From positions 1 through 35,418 of the forward strand of contig JAFDAI010000012.1 of the NCBI GenBank assembly GCA_019313905.1: 35,418 nt of DNA. The letters run 5' to 3'. The notes under the pieces are model-generated. The model saw only the letters and a list, made by a program, of their open reading frames with translations, had not been told where the DNA came from and searched no databases. The stretch is from Deltaproteobacteria bacterium. Lineage in GTDB: Bacteria > Desulfobacterota > Syntrophia > Syntrophales > UBA2210. The position numbers and the translations under genes are program-made. This document shows, piece after piece, positions 1 to 7,970 of the stretch (the stretch's first letter is position 1; each line of letters begins with the position of its first letter).

Positions 1-1471
1 TCTTTTGTTAATGTCACTCTGTATCGTGGTGCCATATCGCCCTCCTCATCTATTGAAGACGACTATAACAGATATTACACAGAATGCGAAGCTTTAAATT
101 TTACAGTGTACTAGTTCGGGGTCTGCCGTTTCCGCTCCGGCAACGATTACAATAGAAGCTTCCCCTGCCGCGTTTATTGAATTTATCTCTGCTGAACCGG
201 AACTCATAGCCATAGCAGGATCCGGTGGAACCGAAATCTCTACAATCAAATTTATGGTAAGAGACAGCAACGGTCTCCCTGTTCCAGCCGTAAATGTCTT
301 GTTTGAAATACATGATGGTCTCAACGGGGGTGAGTATCTTGATTCTCCTGGTAGCAGCTCAATTGAGGTCTCCACGACTGCAGATGGTATAGCACAGTGT
401 TCATTGCACAGTGGAAGTGTCGCGGGGCCTGTTACCATAACGGGTACTATTGCCGCTCCTCTTATGACTGTCAGATCTTCCGTGGTTTCGATAGGCGGGG
501 GATTTCCCTCCGAGAAACGATTCAGTGTGGCGGCAGAACTGCTCAATCTCCCGGGACTTAAAGCTAATGGTTTTGAGACTGATATTACGGCATATCTGGC
601 TGATCGATTCGGCAACTATAATGTGCTTGATGGAACAACCGTATCTTTCGCAACCGAGCTCGGGCTCACGGTGTATTCGAACGATGTTACCGTAAACGAA
701 TTGGGAACGGCGACGGTGGTAATTCGTACGCAGGGAGACGGCCCTGAAGACGTACTACCCCTGTCATGGGAGAATGACCTGATAGGTTATGTGGACAGTA
801 ACTATGGTTACAGCACAGCGAATCATCCCCGGGACGGTCTCTGCTCAGTACTGGTCTACACGAGGGGTGAAGAGCACTTCGACGATATAAATGCAAATGG
901 TGTTTATGATGATCTTCCCGTTCCCGAACCGTTCCTGGATACCCTCCCCGATCCTTTCTGTGATCATAATGATGATGGCAGTCACGATGACGGTTCCACG
1001 GATCCCTGGGAACTGTTTATCTCTGCGGACGGGAGCGGAGTCTATAACGGCACTCTCAACAGCGTGTGGGATTCTGCTCTGACTGATAAGCTGCTGTTTC
1101 GCAACTTCAAGATTCTGGTTACCGGTGCGCCGGTAATCATGTCGGATACAGCCACATTCGATATACCGAATGGCGGTTCTTCAGTGATCAATGTCGTAGT
1201 ATGCGACCGGAATCTGAACCCGCTTACGCCGGGTTCGACTGTCACAATCTCGACCGACGCTGGGAAAGTCAGCGGTAGAACCAGTTACACATATCCCAAC
1301 AGCAGTATTATCGGTCCCGACATGGATGGCCATCTTGGATTGATAGAATTTCCCTTCGTTATCTCCGACAGCGATCCAGATGAAACCAAACCTGAAATAG
1401 CCACCATCACCGTGACGGTTTCCTGGGAGGGAGGAAGCTACACACTGGATATAGTAGGAAGTGTGGAATAA
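1..1471 (+). CDS. Ig-like-repeat surface or secreted protein, 3' part, apparent frameshift
   Basis: This is the C-terminal part of a larger protein; the gene begins before the window. Frame 1 is open from 1 to 111 and frame 2 from 98 to the TAA at 1469-1471. Dropping one base near T109 joins them into a smooth beta-strand-like text (NFTV then TSSGSAVSAP), so I read one gene with a +1 frameshift rather than a gene starting at the ATG at 254. The protein is rich in Thr, Ser, Val and Gly and shows repeated Ig-like/invasin-like units (for example DSNGLPVPAVNVLFEI and DRFGNYNVLDGTTVSF). Asp/Asn-rich stretches (DINANGVYDD, DHNDDGSHDD) resemble calcium-binding loops. No membrane anchor is visible at the C-terminus. 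By family, such proteins are exported and act in adhesion or surface structure; the exact role is unknown. The frameshift may be a real lesion or an assembly error. Confidence 0.6.
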
Positions 1472-1514
1472 TACCTGAGACAAAAAAGATATGCGGTTTT
1501 TGCTCGGCTTTTGG

Positions 1515-1542
1515 AAAAGGGGATCGGGAATGATCCCCTTTT
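1515..1542. terminator. Bidirectional intrinsic terminator
   Basis: A perfect 11-bp stem (AAAAGGGGATC at 1515-1525 pairing with GATCCCCTTTT at 1532-1542) encloses a 6-base loop. It lies between the stop of the Ig-like protein gene (1471) and the convergent stop of queF (1556). The A-run and T-run at the stem ends let it work in both directions. Confidence 0.85.
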
Positions 1543-1555
1543 CAGGTTTTACGGT

Positions 1556-1882
1556 CTATGGATATACTGCCTTTACCGTGGTGTGAATCCCGCCCCTGAC
1601 ATTGAAATTGCCGACGACTTCCACCTTTTTGGGGTGTATCTTTTCCACAAAGTCTTTCAGGATTCCATTCACCGCCTCTTCGTGGAAGATTCCCCTGTCG
1701 CGGTAGGAATTCAGATATATCTTCAGGGACTTGAGTTCAACCAGAAACTCTTCCGGGACATAGGTGATAATTATTTCCGCGAAGTCCGGCTGCGCGGTCA
1801 TCGGGCAGAGACATGTAAACTCGGGAAAACGTATATCTACCTCGTAATCATGCTCTCTGTACCTGTTCTCTATTGCCTCCAT
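1556..1882 (-). CDS. queF: NADPH-dependent 7-cyano-7-deazaguanine reductase (preQ0 reductase)
   Basis: QueF reduces the nitrile of preQ0 to the amine of preQ1 in queuosine biosynthesis, in the cytoplasm. At 108 residues it is shorter than typical single-domain QueF (about 150). It keeps the signature FTCLCPMTAQPDFA near residues 22-35: Cys26 is the expected thioimide-forming nucleophile and Asp33 the catalytic acid, with the family's spacing of seven. The downstream motif ELKSLKIYLNSYRDRGIFHE is the substrate and NADPH region. A clear ribosome-binding sequence (GTGAGG) sits 5-6 bases before the ATG. The start overlaps the end of the yhhQ-type gene by 35 bp, so the two are translationally linked and form a small queuosine operon. 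Confidence 0.93.
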   Translation of the reverse strand: MEAIENRYREHDYEVDIRFPEFTCLCPMTAQPDFAEIIITYVPEEFLVELKSLKIYLNSYRDRGIFHEEAVNGILKDFVEKIHPKKVEVVGNFNVRGGIHTTVKAVYP

Positions 1883-2480
1883 AAAACCTCACTAAGATGT
1901 AACAGATCGGTGTGTCAAGAAGGGCTATTCCTATCTTGACAAGGTATTGGCTGAGAATCATCATCCCTATTGCCTCTGGAGGAAATATACCCCAGAAGGC
2001 TATGGTTATGAACAGAACGGAATCGATCAGCTGGGAGACAATCGTCGAGAGATTGTTTCTCAGCCACAGGTGCCTTCCCGCGGTTTTCTTCCTCCACCAG
2101 TGAAACGCCCATACATCGTGTCTCTGGGATATTATATATGCTATCATGGACGCCATTACTATCCTCGGCGTTGATCCAAGGATAATATTGTACGCCTCCT
2201 GATGTTTCCAAAACCCGGCCGGCGGGAGAATCTTGCCCGCGAGTATTACAAGCACCATGAACAGCGACATGTAAAACCCCATCATGACAAGTGCGCCGGC
2301 GCTTCTTTTGCCCTCTATCTCCGCCACCACATCGGTAAAAAGAAAGGTAAGGGGATAGAGAATGATCGCCGCAGGCAGCACCAGCCCCCCCACTGTAATT
2401 ATCTTGCATGCAAGAATATTGGCCAAAAGCAGGGAGCATACAAAAAGATATTTTATAAATTGAATATTTGGTGAAGTCAT
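1848..2480 (-). CDS. yhhQ: Queuosine precursor transporter, YhhQ/VUT family
   Basis: A 210-residue inner-membrane protein with about six hydrophobic segments, matching the YhhQ/QPTR family, whose members import queuosine precursors (preQ0/preQ1 in E. coli). Family features include LLLANILACKIITVGG near the N-terminus, YPLTFLFTDVVAEIEGK, and NNLSTIVSQLIDSVLF, where the conserved Asn, Ser, Gln and Asp lie. The frame continues upstream to 2552, but that part overlaps the predicted promoter -35 box, so I place the start at the ATG at 2480 (MTSPNIQFIKYLF). It overlaps and precedes queF, which supports the substrate. No preQ1 riboswitch is recognisable in the leader. Confidence 0.88.
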   Translation of the reverse strand: MTSPNIQFIKYLFVCSLLLANILACKIITVGGLVLPAAIILYPLTFLFTDVVAEIEGKRSAGALVMMGFYMSLFMVLVILAGKILPPAGFWKHQEAYNIILGSTPRIVMASMIAYIISQRHDVWAFHWWRKKTAGRHLWLRNNLSTIVSQLIDSVLFITIAFWGIFPPEAIGMMILSQYLVKIGIALLDTPICYILVRFYGGNREQVQRA

Positions 2481-2529
2481 ATTAAATTTTCCATTGAAAG
2501 ATATCCGCAAATCAAATAAGGGTAAGAGA

Positions 2530-2557
2530 AGTATCACTGCTGCGTGAATCATGTCAA
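2530..2557 (-). promoter_or_regulatory. Predicted sigma-70-type promoter of yhhQ-queF
   Basis: On the minus strand TTGACA (2552-2557) is followed after 16 bases by GATACT (2530-2535), giving a start near 2523 and a leader of about 40 bases before the ATG at 2480. The -35 box is a full match and the -10 box matches at four of six positions. Confidence 0.45.
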
Positions 2558-2558
2558 A

Positions 2559-2576
2559 TGATTTTTCAAAAAATCA
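2559..2576. promoter_or_regulatory. 18-bp palindrome in the yhhQ / TPR-gene divergent region
   Basis: TGATTTTT and AAAAATCA form a perfect two-fold palindrome around a CA centre. It lies just upstream of the predicted yhhQ -35 box and about 35 bp before the TPR gene start. It could be a repressor site or only an AT-rich chance hairpin. Confidence 0.3.
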
Positions 2577-2609
2577 CCGGCAATAAACTCCGGGGTAGGA
2601 GCATGTGTT

Positions 2610-3251
2610 ATGTACAGGACATATCTTGAAGACAGGGAAAGATTTTTGTCGGACATCAGGGCAAAGATGGATAAGAAATTGTATGATGACGTTATTGTCC
2701 TCGCGGAGGCAAGATTTAAGCGCTTTCCGGGGGACATGGATGCTTATCTTACCGTAGCCTCGTGCGGAGCCAAAATAGGCAGGCCTGTAGAAGCCGAAGA
2801 GATTGTTGAGCAGTGGCATGACATCGTGCGGGATCAGTCGCGTGTTTACGAAGTACTGGGAGATGCGTACAGCCGCAAGGGAATGATAAAAGAGGCGATA
2901 GAATCTTACATGAAATTTGCGGCGCTGAACCCTGGCACATCCGTTCATATCTCTGAAAAGATTGCTTCATTGCAAAACATTATCATCGAAGAGGAGGATG
3001 GGGGCGGGGATAAACCTGCCGATATGCCGGCAGATTTTCATACTATCACACTAGCCAGACTGTATATGAAACAGGGCCACTTTAAAATGGCCGGAGATGT
3101 GCTTGGCAAGATACTGGAAAGAGATCCGGAAAATGTTGAGGCCAGAAGATATGCGGCGCATGTGGAATGCCTGATGGAAAAGGGATGGGCGCCGGTCATT
3201 GATGAGCTGGACAGGTGGTTGAATGGATTACAAGAAAAAAGAGAGCAGTGA
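2610..3251 (+). CDS. TPR-repeat protein
   Basis: A 213-residue soluble protein made largely of helical tetratricopeptide repeats. The clearest units are VYEVLGDAYSRKGMIKEAIE (about residues 79-98) and the LARLYMKQGHFKMAGDVLGK region (about 148-180), each with the Gly/Ala/Pro spacing of TPRs. An acidic glycine-rich linker (IIEEEDGGGDKPAD) separates the halves. There is no signal peptide. TPRs normally mediate protein-protein contacts; the partner is unknown. A good ribosome-binding sequence (GTAGGAG) ends 8 bases before the ATG. The 3' end overlaps the following M24 peptidase gene by 29 bp, so the two are co-expressed. Confidence 0.8.
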   Translation: MYRTYLEDRERFLSDIRAKMDKKLYDDVIVLAEARFKRFPGDMDAYLTVASCGAKIGRPVEAEEIVEQWHDIVRDQSRVYEVLGDAYSRKGMIKEAIESYMKFAALNPGTSVHISEKIASLQNIIIEEEDGGGDKPADMPADFHTITLARLYMKQGHFKMAGDVLGKILERDPENVEARRYAAHVECLMEKGWAPVIDELDRWLNGLQEKREQ

Positions 3252-4326
3252 ATCTTCAGCGCGGAAAAGTCGTATTGAGCGCGTACAATCGATGTTGCCC
3301 GGGTTTGATGTAGAGGGCATACTTTTTTTCGAAGAAGCAAATATCCGCTATCTTACAGGTTTTGCGGGGAGCGACGGAGCCCTTTTTGTGGGCGGAGAAA
3401 GAATCCTTCTACTGGTGGATGGAAGATATACAACGCAGGCAAAGGACGAAGTGACGGGCTGCGATATCATTAAATTCAGTGACAGGACGGAGGGCATGGC
3501 CGGAATAATCTCCGATCTGCGGCTGAAAAGGGTAGGCATTGAGTCCCCGGCAATTGCTCTGAACAATTATCTTAAATTGCAGGACCTGGTGGAGAATGTG
3601 ACTCTGAAACCTCTGTCAGGAGAGATAGAGCGCATAAGAATAACAAAGGATAGCTGGGAAGCTTCTCTTCTCAGGGAAGCCGCGATAATGGCGGCCCGTG
3701 CCCTTGAGGAAACACTGGAGCAGATCAGGCCCGGTATTACTGAAAAAGATATTGGTTCGATCCTGGAGATAAAGATGAGGGAGGCCGGGAGTGAAAAGCC
3801 GTCTTTCGAAACCATCGTTGCCTCCGGCGTCAACACTGCCCTCCCCCACGCGGTTCCCGGTTCCCGCAAGATACAAGACGGTGATTTTCTGACAATAGAT
3901 TATGGAACTGTGCACAAGGGGTATCACTCCGATGAGACATGCACCTTTGCCATCCGGAGTGTAACTGAAAAACAGGCCGCTGTATACGCTGTCGTAAAAG
4001 AAGCCCACGATAAGGCCCTGAACGCCGTACGACCGGGGATTTCCTGTAGAGATATCGACGGGATTGCTAGGACATATATCAGTGATGCCGGCTATGGCGA
4101 ATATTTTTCACACGGTACAGGACATGGCGTTGGACTTAATGTCCATGAAGCACCAAGGGTATTTGAAAAGGCGGAAGATGTTCTCGAAGAAGGAATGGTC
4201 ATTACCGTAGAACCCGGCATCTATATTCCGGACATGTGGGGAGTGAGGATAGAAGACACTGTTATGGTTGGGAAGGACGGATGCGAGATCCTGACAAAGA
4301 TGCCCAAGGATCTCAGGATACTCTAA
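3223..4326 (+). CDS. M24 family aminopeptidase (Xaa-Pro aminopeptidase type)
   Basis: A 367-residue cytoplasmic metallopeptidase predicted to cleave N-terminal residues ahead of proline. Residues 20-140 form a creatinase-type N-terminal domain (NIRYLTGFAGSDGALFV, VDGRYTTQA). Residues 145-367 form the pita-bread M24 catalytic domain. The five metal ligands are all present: Asp226 and Asp237 (TIDYGTVHKGYHSDET), His301 (SHGTGHGVGLNVHE), Glu330 (TVEPGIY) and Glu344 (GVRIEDT). Size and order match the PepP/PepQ-like short enzymes of many bacteria. It overlaps the preceding TPR gene and ends exactly where a MITE-like element begins, so the TAA stop may share its last base with the element's terminal repeat. 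Confidence 0.92.
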   Translation: MDYKKKESSESSARKSRIERVQSMLPGFDVEGILFFEEANIRYLTGFAGSDGALFVGGERILLLVDGRYTTQAKDEVTGCDIIKFSDRTEGMAGIISDLRLKRVGIESPAIALNNYLKLQDLVENVTLKPLSGEIERIRITKDSWEASLLREAAIMAARALEETLEQIRPGITEKDIGSILEIKMREAGSEKPSFETIVASGVNTALPHAVPGSRKIQDGDFLTIDYGTVHKGYHSDETCTFAIRSVTEKQAAVYAVVKEAHDKALNAVRPGISCRDIDGIARTYISDAGYGEYFSHGTGHGVGLNVHEAPRVFEKAEDVLEEGMVITVEPGIYIPDMWGVRIEDTVMVGKDGCEILTKMPKDLRIL

Positions 4327-4507
4327 GGGTCTGTCATGAAATAAGTGTCACATTTATGCATCTCATCTTCAGGCCATTTTCAGCCGATTCTCAATCGCAA
4401 AATCCTCAAAAGAGCCCTGCTATTCCTGCGGTTTTGCTCACTTGTATCGACTAAACCTGACCCAAATCTGAGCACCTAATTGCAACACTTATTTCATGAC
4501 AGACCCT
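4326..4507. mobile_element. MITE-like element with about 23-bp terminal inverted repeats
   Basis: The left end reads AGGGTCTGTCATGAAATAAG plus three further matching bases (4326-4348), and the right end is its reverse complement (4485-4507). The inside is about 136 bp and encodes no protein of note. Such a short element with long perfect ends and no transposase is typical of a non-autonomous insertion-sequence derivative. The left end abuts the M24 peptidase stop codon. Flanks read TA on the left and AT on the right, so no clean target duplication is visible. Confidence 0.75.
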
Positions 4508-4601
4508 ATAACCCGTTCTTGTTTCCTGGTATTGATAAGCGGATAAGTCCCTTGTATTCCCTAAAAAATATTTTTCCTGCATTTTTTACCCTCTCTTGTT
4601 T

Positions 4602-5714
4602 CTATTCTTTTGCCCGGTGGAATTCACATCTATTTTTCCCCGACTTTTTAGCAGAATACATTGCCTCATCGGCCTGCCTGATAAGTTCTTCGATATCAGT
4701 AGCGTCACACCGAAAGACACTGGCGCCTATGCTGACTCCGACAGAGACAATCCGTTCATGTATCTTAAAACCTGAATCTATTGCACCCAAGATCTTTTGA
4801 ACAACTGTCATTATATCTCTCTCTTCTTTTGCCTCCGGTAGAATAACAGCAAACTCATCGCCTTCCATCCGGGCCAGAATATCTGATTTGCGCAGGCAAC
4901 CAGACATCCTTCTCGCTGCCTTTTTTAATAAGATATCTCCCGCAGCGTGTCCCATTTTATCATTAACTTCTTTAAAATCATCTAAATCCAGATACAAGAG
5001 AGCGAATCTTTGATCATTTCGCCTGGCAAGATTCATGGTATTTTTCAATTGCAAATAAAATAATCTGCGATTAGGAACCCCTGTAAGTTCATCCTGAAAG
5101 GCACTCTGTTTAAGTTTTTCATTGGATTCTTCAGGCTGCCTGGTCCTTTCTCTCAGATTATCCACCAGGATCTTGATGAAGATTCCAAGACCAACCAGAA
5201 GCATTATTACATTCAGCAAGTAATCAACGTATTTTGCATTAAGCGTATTATATGTATCCACCCATTCAGGATGGTAAAATTCAAGCCCAACCAAGACTAT
5301 AATAAGTATTGGATTTAAAAAGAAAAACACATATCGTTTAATCCCCTTAAGAAGGGTTATGGAAAGTATAACCCCTGCAAGGAAAAATAAACCGGCAAAA
5401 CCATTAGAACCAATTCCGGTAAACCACAAAATACTCAGGAATACACACAACAACAGTATTAATATTACGGGATAGGCTTTATGCTTGAATCTGGATAAAT
5501 AATATAGAATAAGAGAGATGACTCCAAAAAAATATATCAGAGAGATATGGATGGGCTTTAATCCAAGATAAGAGGTTGTAATGGCGAGCGAAGCAGCACC
5601 CAGGGAAATAATCAGAGCAGAGACATTAAAAACGGTCTCTTCAAAAGCAGGACATTCAGGATCTGTTAAAATAAATGATAATGGATTAAGCTTACTTTTC
5701 TTTTCTCTCTGCAT
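4602..5714 (-). CDS. Membrane-anchored diguanylate cyclase (GGDEF)
   Basis: A 370-residue inner-membrane protein predicted to make cyclic di-GMP. Residues 30-185 hold about six hydrophobic segments, a membrane sensor of unknown ligand. A short coiled linker (LRERTRQPEESNEKLKQSAF) leads to the GGDEF domain (about 205-365), which starts with the usual DELTGVPNRRLF. The active-site motif is EGDEF (RMEGDEFAVILPE), an accepted active variant. An RxxD product-inhibition site (RKSD) sits five residues before it. An AAAGGAG ribosome-binding sequence lies about 11 bases before the ATG. The gene is visibly more AT-rich than its neighbours and lies next to a MITE-like element, which suggests acquisition. 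It stands alone, diverging from the patatin gene. Confidence 0.9.
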   Translation of the reverse strand: MQREKKSKLNPLSFILTDPECPAFEETVFNVSALIISLGAASLAITTSYLGLKPIHISLIYFFGVISLILYYLSRFKHKAYPVILILLLCVFLSILWFTGIGSNGFAGLFFLAGVILSITLLKGIKRYVFFFLNPILIIVLVGLEFYHPEWVDTYNTLNAKYVDYLLNVIMLLVGLGIFIKILVDNLRERTRQPEESNEKLKQSAFQDELTGVPNRRLFYLQLKNTMNLARRNDQRFALLYLDLDDFKEVNDKMGHAAGDILLKKAARRMSGCLRKSDILARMEGDEFAVILPEAKEERDIMTVVQKILGAIDSGFKIHERIVSVGVSIGASVFRCDATDIEELIRQADEAMYSAKKSGKNRCEFHRAKE

Positions 5715-5742
5715 ATTCAGGATTGCTCCTTTCGGACAGCTA

Positions 5743-5771
5743 ACTATGCCAAAAATATCGTTTTATGTCAA
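5743..5771 (-). promoter_or_regulatory. Predicted promoter of the diguanylate cyclase gene
   Basis: Minus-strand TTGACA (5766-5771), a 17-base spacer and CATAGT (5743-5748) precede the GGDEF gene start at 5714. The -10 box matches at four of six positions. Confidence 0.4.
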
Positions 5772-5875
5772 TAATTCTGTTCCTTGGAACCGGGTTATCT
5801 CAGAGAAGCAACACCCTCTTCCAAGCCTGCCGGAATTATCGCCCGGCATATATAATATCCTGTGATTTTTCCTTC

Positions 5876-5904
5876 TTGACATACAGATGCCTTGTTTCTA
5901 TATT
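5876..5904 (+). promoter_or_regulatory. Predicted sigma-70-type promoter of the patatin-like gene
   Basis: TTGACA (5876-5881), a 17-base spacer and TATATT (5899-5904) form a near-consensus promoter. The start would be near 5911, about 20 bases before the ATG at 5931. This rules out the in-frame TTG at 5892 as the translation start. Confidence 0.6.
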
Positions 5905-5930
5905 TGATGCGTCTGAAGGAGAGACAATTT

Positions 5931-7007
5931 ATGTCGAAAAATCTTTCATTCCTCGCGGGGAGAAAAGCGTTGCCAATAATCAGGGAAGGTGGCCTCCACC
6001 CTGATCAGGTAAAGGTTGTAACCGGGGCAGCTGGCGGCCCGAAGTGCCTTATTCTCAATCATCTCGATGGCGCTATCTTTTCAAACTGGTTCGCGGGCAG
6101 AAAAAAATCCCTGTTTCTGTTAGGCTCTTCGGCGGCCGCATGGAGATTCGCGTCAGTTTCACAGAAAAGGCCTCTGGAAGCCATCGACAGATTTCGGACC
6201 ACATATGTACATCAGCACTACTCCCGGAAACCCTCACCGGAAGAGATTACCGGCGAAAGTATCTCCTTTCTGAACACCTTCCTCAGTGATACAGGGGCAA
6301 CCGAGATACTGAATCATCCATATCTCAGATTGAATATGATGTCGGTCAGATGCAGGGGACTTACGGCAAGCGACAGTATGGGGGCACTTCTGCCGGGAAT
6401 ACTTCTCGCCGCCCTTTCCAATATCATCAGCCGAAAGTTTCTGGGATTTTTCTTCGAAAGGACACTGCTGTATGATCAGAGAGAAATTCCTCCATTTTTC
6501 AGCATGAACGGTTTCCCCATCCGGCAGGTCCCCCTCGTTGAGAAAAATCTCAAGCAGGCCCTACTGGCATCTGGATCCATCCCCGTAGTCATGTCCCGCG
6601 TCACCGATATACCGGGCGCCCGAAAGGGCACTTACAGGGATGGGGGCATAATAGACTACCACATGGACATACCCTTCATGAAAGACAGTGGCGGCATAGT
6701 GCTCTTTCCCCACTATACAAATCGCATCATACCGGGATGGTTTGATAAGAAATTGCCGTGGAGAAAGCCGGACCCGTTAAATATGGACAATGTGCTCCTC
6801 CTGCACCCCACCGAGGAGTTCATAAAACGACTCCCATATGGAAAGATACCTGACCGGAACGATTTCCGAACCTTCAGCGGCAGGGAAAATGAGCGAATAG
6901 ATTACTGGAACAAGGCTATAAAAAAGAGCGAGCGGCTGGGAGAGGAATTTCTCGACGCCGTTCAGACCGGAAAAATCCGCGAACTGGTGAGGCCCATGCC
7001 GGAGTGA
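5931..7007 (+). CDS. Patatin-like phospholipase family protein
   Basis: A 358-residue protein predicted to be a Ser-Asp dyad acyl hydrolase acting on phospholipids or other acyl esters. The oxyanion loop is VVTGAAGGPKCL (about residues 29-40). The nucleophile Ser67 lies in GSSAAAWRFA, a GxSxA variant of the usual GxSxG. The ASGSIPVVM stretch is a conserved patatin block, and YRDGGIIDYH carries the catalytic Asp in a DGG motif. The N-terminus has no signal peptide, so it is likely cytoplasmic. The start was chosen at 5931 because AAGGAG lies 9 bases upstream and a promoter just before it. Its partner genes and substrate are not evident. Confidence 0.82.
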   Translation: MSKNLSFLAGRKALPIIREGGLHPDQVKVVTGAAGGPKCLILNHLDGAIFSNWFAGRKKSLFLLGSSAAAWRFASVSQKRPLEAIDRFRTTYVHQHYSRKPSPEEITGESISFLNTFLSDTGATEILNHPYLRLNMMSVRCRGLTASDSMGALLPGILLAALSNIISRKFLGFFFERTLLYDQREIPPFFSMNGFPIRQVPLVEKNLKQALLASGSIPVVMSRVTDIPGARKGTYRDGGIIDYHMDIPFMKDSGGIVLFPHYTNRIIPGWFDKKLPWRKPDPLNMDNVLLLHPTEEFIKRLPYGKIPDRNDFRTFSGRENERIDYWNKAIKKSERLGEEFLDAVQTGKIRELVRPMPE

Positions 7008-7017
7008 AGGAAACCCT

Positions 7018-7833
7018 TCATTTTTCACACAGGTACTGTTCTATTTCCAGAGATGCCTGTGAGATAAGATCGCCGCGGGTCTTTTCGTCTTTGCCGGTAA
7101 GAACAAAGGGTATCGCGTAAACCGGAATATTGAAGATTCTTTCCAGCAGACCAATGGTATTGCGTTTTCTATTCTTCACCTTTTGATGATCCGCGTAGCT
7201 GTCTCCCACTTCTTCATTGAATCCAAAATCATCGATTATCAGGATGCTCTGAATTGCGCCCAGTTTCAAAATAGTTCTGACCATCTCCCAGAATCCAGGA
7301 TCGACCTTGTGCACACCTGTATCAGCAGAATTGGCGACGATAAATTCAGGAAATACAGTCGCGCCGGGCACATCCTTCAGCGATATTGCCCCGGCACCCA
7401 TTTCCTTCAGGAATCCGACGATATAACCGGTAGCCTCGGCGTAATGATCGGTGGCAATAACAGTAATAACAGAAGGTTCTCCGCTCAATTTTCTCAGGAT
7501 GGGACGCCATCGACCGTCAACAGTGGAATGACCAAGATAACTGTCAACAAAACGCGAAGCGCAGAGACGTATCCTCTCATCCGAAACAGGGGGAGACAGC
7601 TCTTCCCTGATCCTCCTGTACATGATCTCCCTGTAGCCAATGGAGGTGGTGCTCCCCTCCTCCCAGGAAGGATTTACTATCTCTTTCCAGAATGTTTTCG
7701 GATTGGCTATTCCCAGAGCCGCAAGGCCGCTCCGATGCAGTTCTTCTGTCAGGTTGTCGTCTTCTCCAAACCGGACAGCATCCAGACTGAGAGTGCCTGA
7801 ATAATCAAATATGACAAGTTTTTCAAACATCAT
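7018..7833 (-). CDS. HAD-superfamily hydrolase, substrate unknown
   Basis: A 271-residue soluble protein with a HAD fold. Motif I is FDYSGTLS near residues 9-16: Asp10 is the nucleophile, but the usual second Asp is replaced by Ser12. Motif II is probably TVIATDHY, motif III the Lys in VHKVDPGFWE and motif IV the Asp pair in IIDDFGFNE. A helical cap region follows motif I. Loss of the second Asp is seen in some HAD phosphatases and ATPases and leaves the reaction open. It lies 137 bp after thiE on the same strand but has a possible promoter of its own, so membership in the thiamine operon is uncertain. The start could be the ATG at 7833 or the one at 7830. Confidence 0.7.
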   Translation of the reverse strand: MMFEKLVIFDYSGTLSLDAVRFGEDDNLTEELHRSGLAALGIANPKTFWKEIVNPSWEEGSTTSIGYREIMYRRIREELSPPVSDERIRLCASRFVDSYLGHSTVDGRWRPILRKLSGEPSVITVIATDHYAEATGYIVGFLKEMGAGAISLKDVPGATVFPEFIVANSADTGVHKVDPGFWEMVRTILKLGAIQSILIIDDFGFNEEVGDSYADHQKVKNRKRNTIGLLERIFNIPVYAIPFVLTGKDEKTRGDLISQASLEIEQYLCEK

Positions 7834-7853
7834 CCACGATCCATGATTCTGTT

Positions 7854-7882
7854 AATTTATGAGGATCTTCGTTCAAGATCAA
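7854..7882 (-). promoter_or_regulatory. Possible promoter of the HAD hydrolase gene
   Basis: Minus-strand TTGATC (7877-7882), a 17-base spacer and TAAATT (7854-7859), four of six matches in each box, lie just before the gene start. A 6-bp hairpin (GATCTT/AAGATC) overlaps the -35 box. The remainder of the 7834-7970 gap shows no gene and no strong terminator. Confidence 0.3.
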
Positions 7883-7970
7883 GGCATGCGAAAAAAATAG
7901 CCACAGGTATATAGTTAATATTCCGAGGATTATTTTTTGAGCATAACGCAGAGATTGGGCGAAAAGACCA

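Noticed and set aside
2481-2609. preQ1 riboswitch before yhhQ-queF
   Set aside because: No preQ1-I type hairpin with the A-rich tail can be found in the minus-strand leader.
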